Source of the DNA: Muricea muricata
Lineage: Eukaryota; Cnidaria; Anthozoa; Malacalcyonacea; Plexauridae
NCBI GenBank assembly: GCA_963855995.1
Contig: OY979716.1
Span: 20,393,040-20,457,039 of the forward strand
Length of the DNA stretch: 64,000 nt
Reading direction: 5' to 3'
Shown here: piece by piece, positions 47,541 through 59,269 of the stretch
Numbering within the stretch: the first letter of the stretch is position 1
Layout of the letters: each line of letters starts with the position of its first letter
The notes under the pieces: model-generated
Database searches by the model: none
The model's input: only the letters and a program-made list of their open reading frames with translations
What the model was told of the DNA's origin: nothing
Made by a program: the position numbers and the translations under genes

Positions 47541-47988
47541 TGTCCTATATGAACGTTGAGAAGCCTGGCCAAAAGCGTTTAAAACAAAGTGAACATTCAC
47601 CATCCGCAAAAAGACCAAGAACAGCAGCGCGTACGACATCTTTTGGCAACCAATTCCTGTTCGGAATTCAACTTCTGCCATAAACTCTCACGTTTGGTTG
47701 TGGGCCCTACACAAAGCGGGAAAACATATTTTGTCCAACAAATTTTAAAACACAATCGTATCGTGTATGAAGAGCAAAAGAGTATTCGCATTTTTTGGTA
47801 CTACAATCAATGACAAGAATGTTACGAAAAGCTAAAAAAGTCTCTCGATAAAAGCATCCGATTTGAAAGAGGTGTGCCCGAACTGTCTGAAGATCTGTGT
47901 GAAATCAATGTACAACAACATCATCATCCTAGATGATTTGACGGCTGAAGTGACAGACAGTCCTGTGGTATCTCAACTGTACGTTACC
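47541..47988 (+). pseudogene. packaging-ATPase-like P-loop protein, truncated
   Basis: A start-like segment (MSYMNVEKPGQKRLKQ, 47541 onward) shifts frame near 47670 into 47589-47813, which contains a Walker A, 'VVGPTQSGKT', followed by 'YFVQQIL'. A TGA at 47811-47813 follows 'IRIFWYYNQ', after which the same frame continues ('CYEKLKKSLDKSI', 'GVPELSED') and then shifts again near 47900 before a Walker-B-like run of hydrophobics and Asp-Asp. It then stops abruptly at a copy of repeat R3. The layout resembles FtsK/HerA- or A32-like DNA-packaging ATPases of Polinton/adinto-like viral elements, which I recall as many copies in cnidarian genomes. Three breaks plus truncation make it non-functional. 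Confidence 0.6.
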
Positions 47989-48200
47989 ACGCTTGGCTAA
48001 AATGTAGCGAATTCGGCCAACATGAGAGTCACACCTTTTTCGCGGCCGCGCGCAGGTTTTTTCAGGCCCTAGTAACAATACTAATTTTTGAAACTTGGCC
48101 ACTTTAAAACGATTGAGGGTGCTTGTGGATTATCTGCATGCAAACAAGTATTAGTGGGATCAATGGAGGGGATTAGGGGATCATAATGCTACCAAATTCG
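47989..48200 (+). repeat. repeat family R3, copy 1 (left end)
   Basis: Starts 'ccacgcttggctaaaatgta' and matches 49866-50105 through 'ggccgcgcgc', 'tttaaaacgattgagggtgc' and 'caagtattagtgggatcaat'. It interrupts the ATPase-like pseudogene. No inverted right end found for this copy. Confidence 0.7.
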
Positions 48201-48204
48201 CTTA

Positions 48205-49860
48205 TGTTGCTTCTAATTCCTTCTTGAACTCCACGGTATCTTTACTACACGGTAAAGATAAACATGGCGTCAGATTTTGCAAAAATCGCGAAATTTGACA
48301 GTGGATTTCTCCTTTAATAAAATGATTTGGGCCGAGATATTTCGGAAACAATCTATTGAAGGTAATATCTTTTATTTAAATACAACTTGTTTTGGGACTG
48401 GAGTTCCTCTTTAACAATGTAAGCAAGACAAAATATTGTTGTCTGTTGTATCGCTTCAATGATGCATTATATAAAGTGTGTACGTATAAACAAAATATAA
48501 GACATCGTCATAGAACGCAGTCGTTTTGTATGTAACATAGGTCTGAAACTACGACATCACTAGCATGCAACTATCCTTTAAGATGCACTTGATTAAATAT
48601 CCAGATGATCACAGACGCGGTTAAAGAATATATTCTCTATATATGTTGTTCGAAAAAGGTATGGTTTTGTTGGTTATGTATTCGTGTCTAATGCGTGTGT
48701 GAACGGCTCCCCCCACCCTTGGGACCCCGGGTTGTGGTGGGACAAGTTGACGACTTTGTAGGGACTTTGGATGTAAATTTTGCGCGAGATGTGGTGGAAA
48801 TGGGGAGGCTTTGTGCACCATTGCCCTATATCTCAGGGAAATGAAGGGATTTCGTAAACAAATGATTGGCGTTCAATACGACGGGAAGCCCATTTTTGCC
48901 ACATGGTTCTGCTTCGAACGTCGTCAATATGGTGAAAATATACTCGGGAACGGGTATAAAGCATAACGACTTAATTGATCAATTTGTGAGACATTTTGGC
49001 AGTGTTTTACCTTGGAATTAGTTTTCATACAAGTATACAATTCCACCTTAATATTTCTTCATAAGTTATTAGTTAAAAACTCTCTCATTATTTCAAACAT
49101 TTTAAACAACATATAACTACGTGCAGTGTGGTAGTTGACTATTGTTAAATTACTAGATACTTATACGATTTTAAGATAAACAAACCGAGTTAAGTCTGAC
49201 CAGCCCTATTTGTAAACATTTTTATTCAGAAAAGTCAGGTGAAGGGTATAGAGACTGTGGATATCTCTGATCACTTCGCTTAACATTTTTGTAGTGAATA
49301 GGATGGTCGAACTGTTTTGTATATTTTCAAATTTATGTTTTAATGTCAACCGAACATCTAATAAATTCAAATACTTTGCAACACTTGTGCAATATACTAT
49401 GGCAGGTAGCTACCACAGTTATACATTTTGATGAATTGTTTCATTTAAAATTATAATCGGGAAATATAGGGAGGGAGACTATCTTCCTCTTAAAAGTGTT
49501 TATTCAAAATTGAATTATTGGAACTTGTAGCATTGCTGTTTTTATTGCAAACATGTTGTAAATGCAAATATTACGGGGGGGGGGGAGGCATGAGAGAGGG
49601 AACTTTGCAAAATATTATAGCCTGTACGGAGGGAAAATAGCGCGGAATTATAAATTAATTTTTGCAAAGGCACCACAATTGCCAAGGGTCCCCAGGTGGG
49701 GGAAGCCGATGACACACGCATAATTGTTCATTTCCTTTGTGGGCTAGTACTCAATGTTTACATCGCAGTTCTGAGCGACAGCGAGAACGTGAAATTCTCA
49801 TGTATTGTTGACGCTAAAAATACAAACGTGGACAAGAAACAAGTCGATCAGTCATGTCTT
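48205..49860. other. no gene seen
   Basis: Single-copy by eye apart from a G9 run near 49575. A 60-codon + ORF at 49696-49878 runs into the R3 end and is not supported. Confidence 0.4.
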
Positions 49861-49865
49861 ACTAC

Positions 49866-52624
49866 ACGCTTGGCATAAAATGTAGCGAATCCGGCCAACA
49901 CGAGTGTCACACTTTTTTCGCGGCCGCGCGCGTGTTTTTTCAGGTCCTGGTAACAAAATTTATTTTTGAGATTTGTGCCACTTTAAAACGAATGAGGGTG
50001 CCTGTGGATTCTCAGCATGCAAACAAGTATTAGTGGGATCAATAGAGGGGATTTAGAGGATTATAATGATACCAAATTCACTTATGTTGCTTCTAATCCC
50101 TTCTCGAACTAACACATCCTTTCTCAGGCATTTCCGGCATTGTGGCGCGTTGTTTATTTTTGGGAAAATTTGGGCAATTTTGGCTAGTTATAACTTTTTT
50201 GTTTAATGTTATTATGTGGTGATTATATATTTAAAAGAAAGCTGTGATTGTAACTTAAATTCGTATCTTTTTATTTTTTTCGATTACTTTCGTATCACTG
50301 TAAAATAAGCAGTTGAATTTGGGGGTGAAATGCGTATTCTCACAAAGTCACAGTTTAAAATGAAACAGTATTCGATGTACTCTGCCACCGTTAGTGAGGG
50401 AGAAACTCTCGAAAAGTAAGCCAATTCAAGACAAACGGACATATTTACGAAAAGGTGTGTATCTCAATTCTATTTTGCTTTTTATTTTGGTAAAATAACT
50501 GAATTTGTTTATTATTGAAAGTGCATGATCGTATAATCGACATCATTATTTATGTGCATCCAATTATAATCTTGGAACAAAGATTACATACTGACAAAGC
50601 TTTTCATAAATAGATGCGTGTACTTGTCTACCTAAATTCTGTAATAACATAAGATATTGTTTCATGCAACTTGAGTACAACTACTTATTTGTATATTGTG
50701 TGGTAGAATTTAATAGACCACATAATAGTTCTTTACTAATGTGTAGGATTGTGTAGGTGTGCAATAATATACCTGGTATAGAATATAGCGTCAAAACAAT
50801 AATTTTTGAAGACATTCAAGTCTTGCGACAACCAAGAAACATTGAAATTGAGATGTGCTTGGTATCCTAGTTGCTTGTAATCATCATTTTTCTTTACATT
50901 GGATTAATTACACTTCCTTGGAAACATTCAATTTTGAAACATAAACAATAAAGGGAGGTCAGTCAGCTATATGATGCTTATGCCACCTGCATAGCATGGG
51001 TATACATGATATATTAATTGATTTTTTCTGATGTGAAGGATATTTATTACATTCTAGGGGGAGAGGGGAGGGGGAACTGGTGTCGTTAATGCAATAACTC
51101 ATCCACTTACATTGTTATCTGACTCTGGTGTTTACTCTGCTTTTTAATATGCCAACATTAATTCAATCATGTTTATTCACCAAGAAGGGCAGCATCTTAG
51201 TTATTTATTGTATTATGGATGGGAAGTATAGTTTTGACACTGCCATGTGTAACTGATGGTCATTAACCCTTGCTTCAGGTTATCCCATTAAGCTAGAGTA
51301 CCTCCCACTGTGGTCTAAATAGGCTGTGTACACTGGATAATTTTGCCCGCCAAGGGGGAAATTGTGGATCAATTGCGCGAGCTTCTCAAAAGTGTGTAAT
51401 TACATATTTGTTTTCTCTGGGATACAGAGAGAAGGTATTTTTCATCTCATTGCGAATGTAGCCTGCAACCCTGTTCAAAATATATTGTACTTGTATCTTC
51501 ACTCTTGACATATTTCTTGTAGGTCTTCAGATGCAATTATATTAATGATGGACAACATATGCACTGAAAATTTACACTATGTATATCTAGTGATATAATT
51601 TGTCACTGATTTTGAAATAAATCTGTGATATTGTACTATATTGTATGCAAGCTTTTGGTTTAGTGTAGTATTTATGCTGTTAATAATTAAGAATTTCATG
51701 TTGGTTGTACTATGAATTAAAGAGGAGTTCAATAAGGGTTGTACTATGAATTAATCCACTACTGTGTTGAGGATACTTTTTTATTGAAATAGGTGGTGAA
51801 TGTTATGAAAAGCAAAGCTGTTTTTGTTACTTATGTTTCCTTCATACTTGTTTGGAAAACAAACATACCTTTGTTTTATCAGACATTCAACCAATTTCAT
51901 CTCACTAAACAGTGTAAATTTCTTGAAATACTTAGACACCACTACCATCTGTATGACTTAACTACATTAAGTAACTTATGAATATAGACACAATGCAATT
52001 TATTTTATTTTATTAACATAATACTGTGAACTACAATGACAATAAATGCGCTCAGTATGAATTACTCTGAATATAACTGGTCAAAGTATAATGCATTCTT
52101 TGGACACCATGCATGTAGAGTCAGATACATTGGCACCTGAACAACAGTGCATGTACTTGCCAAGCTGTTTCAAAGCATATAGACATTACATTTGCACTGC
52201 GTGTACCTTGTGAAAACCTTATAGTACTGGTAACTTGTCCTTGCATTAGGAATATCATACATGTTTGCAAATGACACCAATAAATACAAATTAATATGGA
52301 CAGGGGGGAAATCATGATACAATATTCCCAAATAAGATCACAACTCACACAAATACAATGATATAAAATTAGCCAAAAGGGCCAGATTCTATGCAAAATT
52401 ACATCATCTATCGTGGCGATTTTCAAACTATTGGTTTTTCGATTATGTTGCGAGGTGGTACGTTTTGAGTCCCACAAACGAGATAAAAAATAAGCTCCTA
52501 AATGTTCAATATTCTTTACTCCTGGTCGGCGCCATCTTGGATTTTTATTACGCTCATGGGCGAAACCGCTGAACGCAATGACAGTCCAACTTGGCCGAAT
52601 TCGTTGCATTTTATGCCAAGCGTG
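49866..52624. mobile_element. R3 element, copy 2, bounded by ~30-bp TIRs
   Basis: 'CACGCTTGGCATAAAATGTA' and the following 'gcgaatccggccaa' at 49866-49900 are inverted at 52590-52624 ('ttggccgaattcgttgcatt' then 'ttatgccaagcgtg') with few changes. cta is just outside both ends. The ~2.7 kb interior has no recognised ORF; 52121-52609 on - is open for 162 codons but resembles nothing I know. Superfamily uncertain (CACTA-like termini are possible). Confidence 0.65.
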
Positions 52625-52679
52625 CTAAGTATAATCAGGATTAATTTTTATTACTCAGTTTTGGATCTGCATGTGTTCT

Positions 52680-52776
52680 CGTCAGCGTTATTTGTCAACA
52701 GAGTCTCGTCAGCGTAATTCGTCAGCGTTATTTGTCAACAGAGTCTCGTCAGCGTAATTCGTCAGCGTTATTTGTC
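52680..52776. repeat. 40-bp tandem repeat, 2.4 copies
   Basis: Unit starts CGTCAGCGTTATTTGTCAAC and continues 'agagtctcgtcagcgtaatt'; full units are 52680-52719 and 52720-52759, plus 17 bp. Each unit itself contains two cgtcagcgt cores. It leads straight into the LINE fragment. Confidence 0.95.
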
Positions 52777-53795
52777 TGTACTTGGCCCGCTTTTATTTGT
52801 TCTTTTTATAAACGATTTACCGGATTGTATTATAAAGTGTAGTATCTTGATGCATGCCGATGACACCGTCCTGTTTTTCTCGGCAAGATGTCCTAAAGTC
52901 ATCGAAACTACATTAAATTCACAGCTTTCAATAGTAAATGACTGGCTACAGGACAATTTCTTATTCCTCAACGTCAAGAAGACCGAAGTTGTATTGTTTG
53001 GAACAAGTGGTAACTTAGCAAAAGTGGACAATTTTACCATAACTATTAGTCAAAAACAAATTAAGAGAGTGATGGAGTATAAGTACTTAGGTGTTGTAAT
53101 GGACGATAAGTTATCATGGAAATCCCAAATAGCCTACATCGTGTCGAAGGCTGGTAAGAGAATTGGACTTTTGGGTAGGATAAGAAAGCAATTGACAACG
53201 TATTCAGCAAGCAAGATATTTAAAGCATTTATAAGACCGATATTTGATTATTGTGACTGTACTTGGGCAGGCTGTAATAAGACAGACAGTAATACTCTGG
53301 AGCGTCTTCAGAGAAGAGCTGCAAGAATTGTACTAAAGACTGCCAGTAGCGATGTTGCTTTAGAAAGCCTTAAATGGGGCAATCTGTATAATAGACGTAA
53401 TAAGCATATTCTAAAGCTAGTTAATAAATGTCTTAAGGGTTGTATGCCACAACATTTTAAACAATATTTTACTTATAATCGGGATATTATGACAAGAACA
53501 ACTAGACAGAGCAATTTATTGCACTTACCTCGTGTGAGGCTTAAAGCAACGAAGAAATCGTTCTTTTACAATGGGTGTATTGTTTTCAATAGTTTTAAAT
53601 GATCATGTAAATATAGATTTTATAGGCTATTCATTTAAGATTATTCCTAGATCTAATTTCTTAGATGTATTTATATTTTGTTCTGTTTTGTAATTGTTTA
53701 TATTAATGCAGGGCTCCTATTGATAACAGTGTCTTTGTGCGCTGAAAGGATTACCCTGCTTAAATAAAGGTTTTAATAATAATAATAATAATAAT
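52772..53795 (+). pseudogene. 5'-truncated LINE, RT C-terminal half, frame open
   Basis: The + strand frame 52772-53602 starts inside the RT palm ('VLGPLLFVLFINDLPD', then 'LMHADDTVLF', the catalytic Asp-Asp) and runs through the thumb ('EYKYLGVVMDDKLSWK', 'FIRPIFDYCDCTWAG', 'LERLQRRAARIVL') to a stop at 53602 without breaks. The 3' UTR ends with 'aataaagg' and a (TAA)n tail at 53773-53795. The 5' truncation point coincides with the 40-bp tandem repeat. This is the youngest-looking LINE here and a CR1/jockey-like one. A 5'-truncated copy cannot move on its own. Confidence 0.85.
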
Positions 53796-54379
53796 CGTGT
53801 TGACGAAATACAAGCCATAAACGACGAAATGGTGGCGAAGTTGAGAGCCAGGGACAGAACAGGAGAACTGTATTTGTTTTTATTCGTATTTTTGCCTTTT
53901 AGTGCCTTACAATTCACACACTTCTATTAGAGCTGCTTTGCTTTCAAATTTAACTGCAACAAGATGCTTGCTGAGCGTTTACTCGAGCTAAAAAAGCATT
54001 TCTACGAGTAGCTTGTGCTGGACACATCGGGAATTAATCAAATTTTGTTGTTTACCGTGTATTGAAGGATTACTGTCACACTGTTATCGCGGCCCTTGTT
54101 ATTTTTCACATTCTATATTGTCAAAAATTCAAAATAAAGTGCAAAAAACCTTGTTTGCCTGATTACTAGTACGAATCAGGCAAAATCATCAAAGATTTGT
54201 TTGAAAATATGTTGTATTGCATCTATTTATATTAAGATTTATGTCCGTATTGAAGCACACACTCAGGCCATCTTTGGTACTTTAGTAAGTTATATTAGCG
54301 CAATGTTTCTCCGTAGATAGTTTACATACATGTGATGGTAGATATTTTGAATATAAGGTAGATCGAACACACAAAGTAT
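53796..54379. other. no gene seen
   Basis: AT-rich. Small ORFs only. Confidence 0.4.
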
Positions 54380-54600
54380 ACGCACAGCTGTCTCGTTTTA
54401 ATCGATTATGCCAAGAAAGCGTAGCTATAGCCGCTTGGTTTTGACCGAGTACGCTTACAAAGCGTACGGCTGTTTTGTTTTGATCGAGTATGCCAAGAAA
54501 GCTTACAACCGTTTTGTTTTGATTGAGTACGCCTAGAAAGCGTACAGCCACTTTGTTCTGATCCAGTACGCTTAAAAGCATACCTTCACAAATATTTAAT
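54380..54600. repeat. 39-bp minisatellite, about 4-5 copies
   Basis: Units such as 'gttttgttttgatcgagtac' followed by 'gc(c)aagaaagc(g)t' repeat with variation. The period is a multiple of three, so on - it reads as a repeated 13-residue peptide (around 'VLDQNKTAVRF') in a 115-codon ORF. Confidence 0.8.
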
Positions 54601-57600
54601 CGCGTATCCATCTTAAAAAGCACGATCACAAATACTTTTACAGGCTTTTGTCAGATCTTCAGACCGAATGAACAGTTTAGTGTTGTTTGTTCAATCGCCA
54701 GAAACCTCTGTTGCCGAGTCAAGAACAGGAAGTCGATCGAATGAGATTAGGCTATTGAGGCATAATGTGGCCACAGATGTGCCACTGATAACTGCCAATG
54801 AGATGATCCTAAATAATCACGTGTGTTTATGATCGGTAACGATTGGTAAAAACCTGCAGTGGCCGCGTGGGAGACTAAGTCTTGCGTGAAAAAAAAACCC
54901 GAAGGGAATATTTTATGACTCTTGCTTTAGCTCGAGTAATTACAACAGTACAAGGATATCATATACAAATGCAACGGCATCATATAAACGGTTATCAGGA
55001 ATATTGGTGTGTATAACAAACAGTATTGTTGCCTTTGTTATATTTATCGAAGTGATTTACCTTTTGCGACGATTCGCAATCCGCAATCATCGTCATAAAG
55101 CTAAAATCATTACCGGTACGCACGGTAGCTCTCCTCTCGTTGGTCTCCAACTACACGGCCAAAGATTACGAGTTGTTACAGGTTGTTGAAAACAAAATGC
55201 ATTAATGTTCTTGGGGAAACAATGTTCCTGGTTGTCAACAGTATTGGAAAATATCATTAAGCCTTAATCAGTTCGCAAACAGGTCTAACAATTCTGAACA
55301 TGTACATTTTTTTTGACTACGAAGAACAATGTTGCTTCCATAACACTGTTGCATTTTATTTTCAACAACTTCTGATTTTTGACCATGTAATCTAGCTGCG
55401 TGTAATGCATTTACACAGAGCCAAGTATTTTATTCCTTTCTAACCTGAAATAGATAAAAGGTGGTGATTTGTATGCTCACGTGATTTGAATGTTAATTAA
55501 ACAGTCAAATTAAATAATTCAATTTTGCAGAAATCATATTTGCATAGTTAAGAGAGCTTATGTCACGTTTCCGTCCTGATCTAGATAGTACTTAAATAAT
55601 GGCGCTCAATTTGCAATTGGGAGAACTTAAGTTTTCACGCAAAAGGTACGCGATTCTGAAACGTGTTTATCTATTTCTTCCGCCACGATATCAGCGTATG
55701 AGTTAATCACTTTATTGATGTTCATAGTGGTGACCACTCAAGTCTTAATTTATGTTGATTGATCAACATCATGATAAAGTTAGAAATCGTGAAAATTTTT
55801 GGATAGGCACTTTACTTACTAACCTGAGGGGTTTAAATAGTAGCCATGATTTTATTCACTGAATAGGTATTTATTAATACATGTAACTTACATTTAATAT
55901 ATGCGGGCCTACTCTGGGACCTAAAGTCACCTTTAAGTCGCCTTAAGTCGCACAAAATCGCTTTAAGTTGCACAAAGCCACCTTAAGTGTTTGATGATAA
56001 TGGTCTGTTTGAACTCATTTAATTAGTTGGGATTTAAATACATATGACAACAAAAGTTTGAAAATCTAAATCTTGAGGCAAATTGTGTAAAGAAGTCTTG
56101 GTAAGTCTGGCTCAAAACCTCAATAAATGGGTTATAGTTAAGTTCCAATCATGTGACATGTTTACTGTACAGTAATGCTTGGTGATCAAATCCAAAAATA
56201 CACAGTTATTGGATCGAGTTAAGTATTCATCATAGGTATTGATGTTCTGTTTGGTAGCATGTACATACAATTTAAAAAAATTTGCTTGCTTAAGACACCA
56301 AGCAGCAATATGTGTAAAGTTAACCACCAACTGTTGTCCTATGTAAACATTTTGAGTGAGACCCACCTATGGCTAGTAAAAGAAACTCTTTGTAAAACCT
56401 AAATTTAACCTGGAAACACCTAATATTTAAGGTATTTAGGTGCATGATTAGATGAATGTGTACTTGCCGTAATGCACTAGTCAGTGTATGAAACCCCTAT
56501 TCCCCTACCCCCAGTTTAGAAAGACGTTTAGGTATTGTTTAGTTTGCAAACAAGAAAATTCACCAATCAAAATTAAAATAAGCAGTTCCCCAGAAAAGTC
56601 CCAAAAAAATCAAAAATACATTTACTGGTGCATGAAAGCCCTATCATGGAAACATGATAGGCTATACTGTAAAGCCAACATAAGAAATTTTTGGGTATAT
56701 TTGAGATTGCTTCTCTGCTCCTCAAGCTCTAATCAATTTATCTCAAATACACCTGAAACTCATATATTCAATAGATTAGACTAGCTATTATTTATATTTG
56801 CATTAATCAACATAATTATATACGGACCTACTGTTTAAGTCGTATAAAATGATGATTCAACATTTCCATACTGTGCGATAAAACTATCCAATTTAGGGAC
56901 ACAAATCGCCGCAGGCAGAGCATGCCAAATGCCAATGACTTCAGAGTAGCAAACCCTTTTTTGTCGGGTGACTGGTATAAACATTTTAAACACACAATTG
57001 AAATAAATTTAACAAACTCTGTCAGTTTTGGTAGAAACACTGGTCAAAATTGACAAAAAATAGAAATGCGTGCTTCCACTTTATCTTATCGTGATTCTAT
57101 TTCTTTAAATAACATATCTTGTTTGTTCTGCTTTTGCCCAACAGCTGGGCATTTTGTCGTCGCTGTCTAAAATAGCGCGGGCGCACTTCTTGAACTTAAT
57201 TTTTTTCTTCGAACAATGAAAACACGTATTTTGAGATAGTTTTTTAAAGTCTCTTGTTGATTTCTTCATGGAAAATAAGACGTTTCTCAACAAAATAAGT
57301 CACAGTGTTTGTATGCAACGATATAACAGCGTAATCGAGTACAAACGTGCGAAGAAATGCTGTTTGGAAATTGGCGACAAATGGATATTTTCCACTCATG
57401 GTCAGAATTTCAGAGGCCGGTTTTAACTACATGGAAACAAGCAAGTGTTCTCACTATACTGTTGGTAGATGCTTAGTAACTGTTTATTCCACAGGTATGC
57501 TCAGTAAGTTGTTTGTTCTACCTTATCAGGAATCATAAGTGTCTGAAAATACACAATTTGAAGAAAATGACATATATTCCCCTTGTAGATTCGCAGAGTA

Positions 57601-59260
57601 TGGCCGTTGCCTTTAATTAAAAATTGTGTTTTATGAAAGTTAAATCCTACTTTGTTCTATTAAAGCTTGAACCATTCATAGGAAAAATGCGCCAGATGTG
57701 GCAATCAACAAATGCATTTGCTGTAGTGCAGATGACATGTGATGACATGTTATTTAAATTGCTCCACTATTGGCTTATTATAAAGTAAAAATAGCTGCAA
57801 AATGATGTTGAAGAGAATCGAGTATTGCTGTTATGATATAGGAAGTGCTGTACTGATTTGTTCAAATTTAGAAGCCCCATGGTACTGTTTAACACAGGCA
57901 TGTTTGCCTTGTGAAATCCTGTAGTGACATGGCATATAAATGCAAATATCTCAAAAGTTTGACTATTGCCTTTCTCTGAAATATTCTCTAAAATTATCTT
58001 TTCATATCAAGTGTCCTGGTAAAATTAGTGGGCATGCTGGGAAAAATGCGCACGATATGTTTTTTTTTTACCTAAATCATGTACATCCAGTAATCTCATA
58101 ATATTTTGCTTCCTCTTTCTAGTCACATAATAGCTATATATTCACTCATTGTAAATGAAAATTTGATACAATGTTGCTTGCACCCTGATAAAGTAATGAA
58201 AGTCTTTTGTACCCCTTTAATTCTATATAAAAGTTGTAGACATGTGTCAAATTTTGCACTTGGCTGTTAGCATGTTACTGCTAAGGCTTAAATTATGTTG
58301 CATTTATTGAAATGATATCATAAAACAATCTAAATATGCTTTTTAATTGCAATTTTCATGAAGTAATCCCAAAAGTTGTTATACTGGTGTACAATTGTGC
58401 AGTTTTTTATGTGCAGCATATGCATTAATTTGACAAATTAAATTACATTTATTTTTATTATATTTTATGCTTTATTTGTAATAACATGGCTTAAATCTTC
58501 CAAACCAGTCAACAATGTCTTTCTAGCTTGTATACCTATGTTTTTAATCCGTATCTACTTGGACTGGACAAATGATGGGTAATATTCATTGACTGAATTT
58601 TCAAAAAGTACGAGCTTGCCTGTATTCATAGCATAAAAGCAAAATAATAAAGCAAAATAATAAATTTTTAAGTTAAAACCTTTGTGATGGATCGGTTAAC
58701 GTTTTTCATTAAATATTAAAGCATTTTTGTTCATTAAAGTGGTCGTTCTATGAGTATTGAAGCCAGGCAAATCCAGAAAACACTCTATTCATACGCCGCC
58801 ATATTGAATTTCACTCCCTCGCCTCAGGGATTGCGCGCTAAATTTGGCGCATGTTCCGTACAAAATGCCCAGCTGTTCTTTTGCCCTAAACGTTTGCAAT
58901 GCTTTATTAACATAATTTAAAAAATCAATTTACAGTTAATATACATTTTTAAGAGAAAATAGCAAACAAATGTCATTGAATGTATTCACATTGGTATTCT
59001 TTAAACATACGCGTAATATGAGGAGCTGCATGAGGTACCTGTACAACCTAGCTACATACCATCAAACTCGAAAGTATTCTTTTCAGCCTCAAACTCAGGG
59101 CTGTCACTACAAGAATTTCGTAGGCATTGCTGGTTTTGTCTTACTGGGTGGGAATTTGATAAGTCTCTATACGTGGACAAAATTTGTCCATCAGCGTTGC
59201 GAAGAACTCTTCTTCTCCTATGGTTTAGTTCAGTGAGCTCCAGCTCATGAATGTCTGACT
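54601..59260. other. gene-poor stretch
   Basis: No ORF with recognisable features. Minor structures: CTTAAGTCGC-like short repeats at 55932-55990, and a perfect 9-bp-stem hairpin at 56641-56662 ('cctatcatg' with 'catgatagg'). Confidence 0.45.
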
Positions 59261-59269
59261 GATGTTTAA

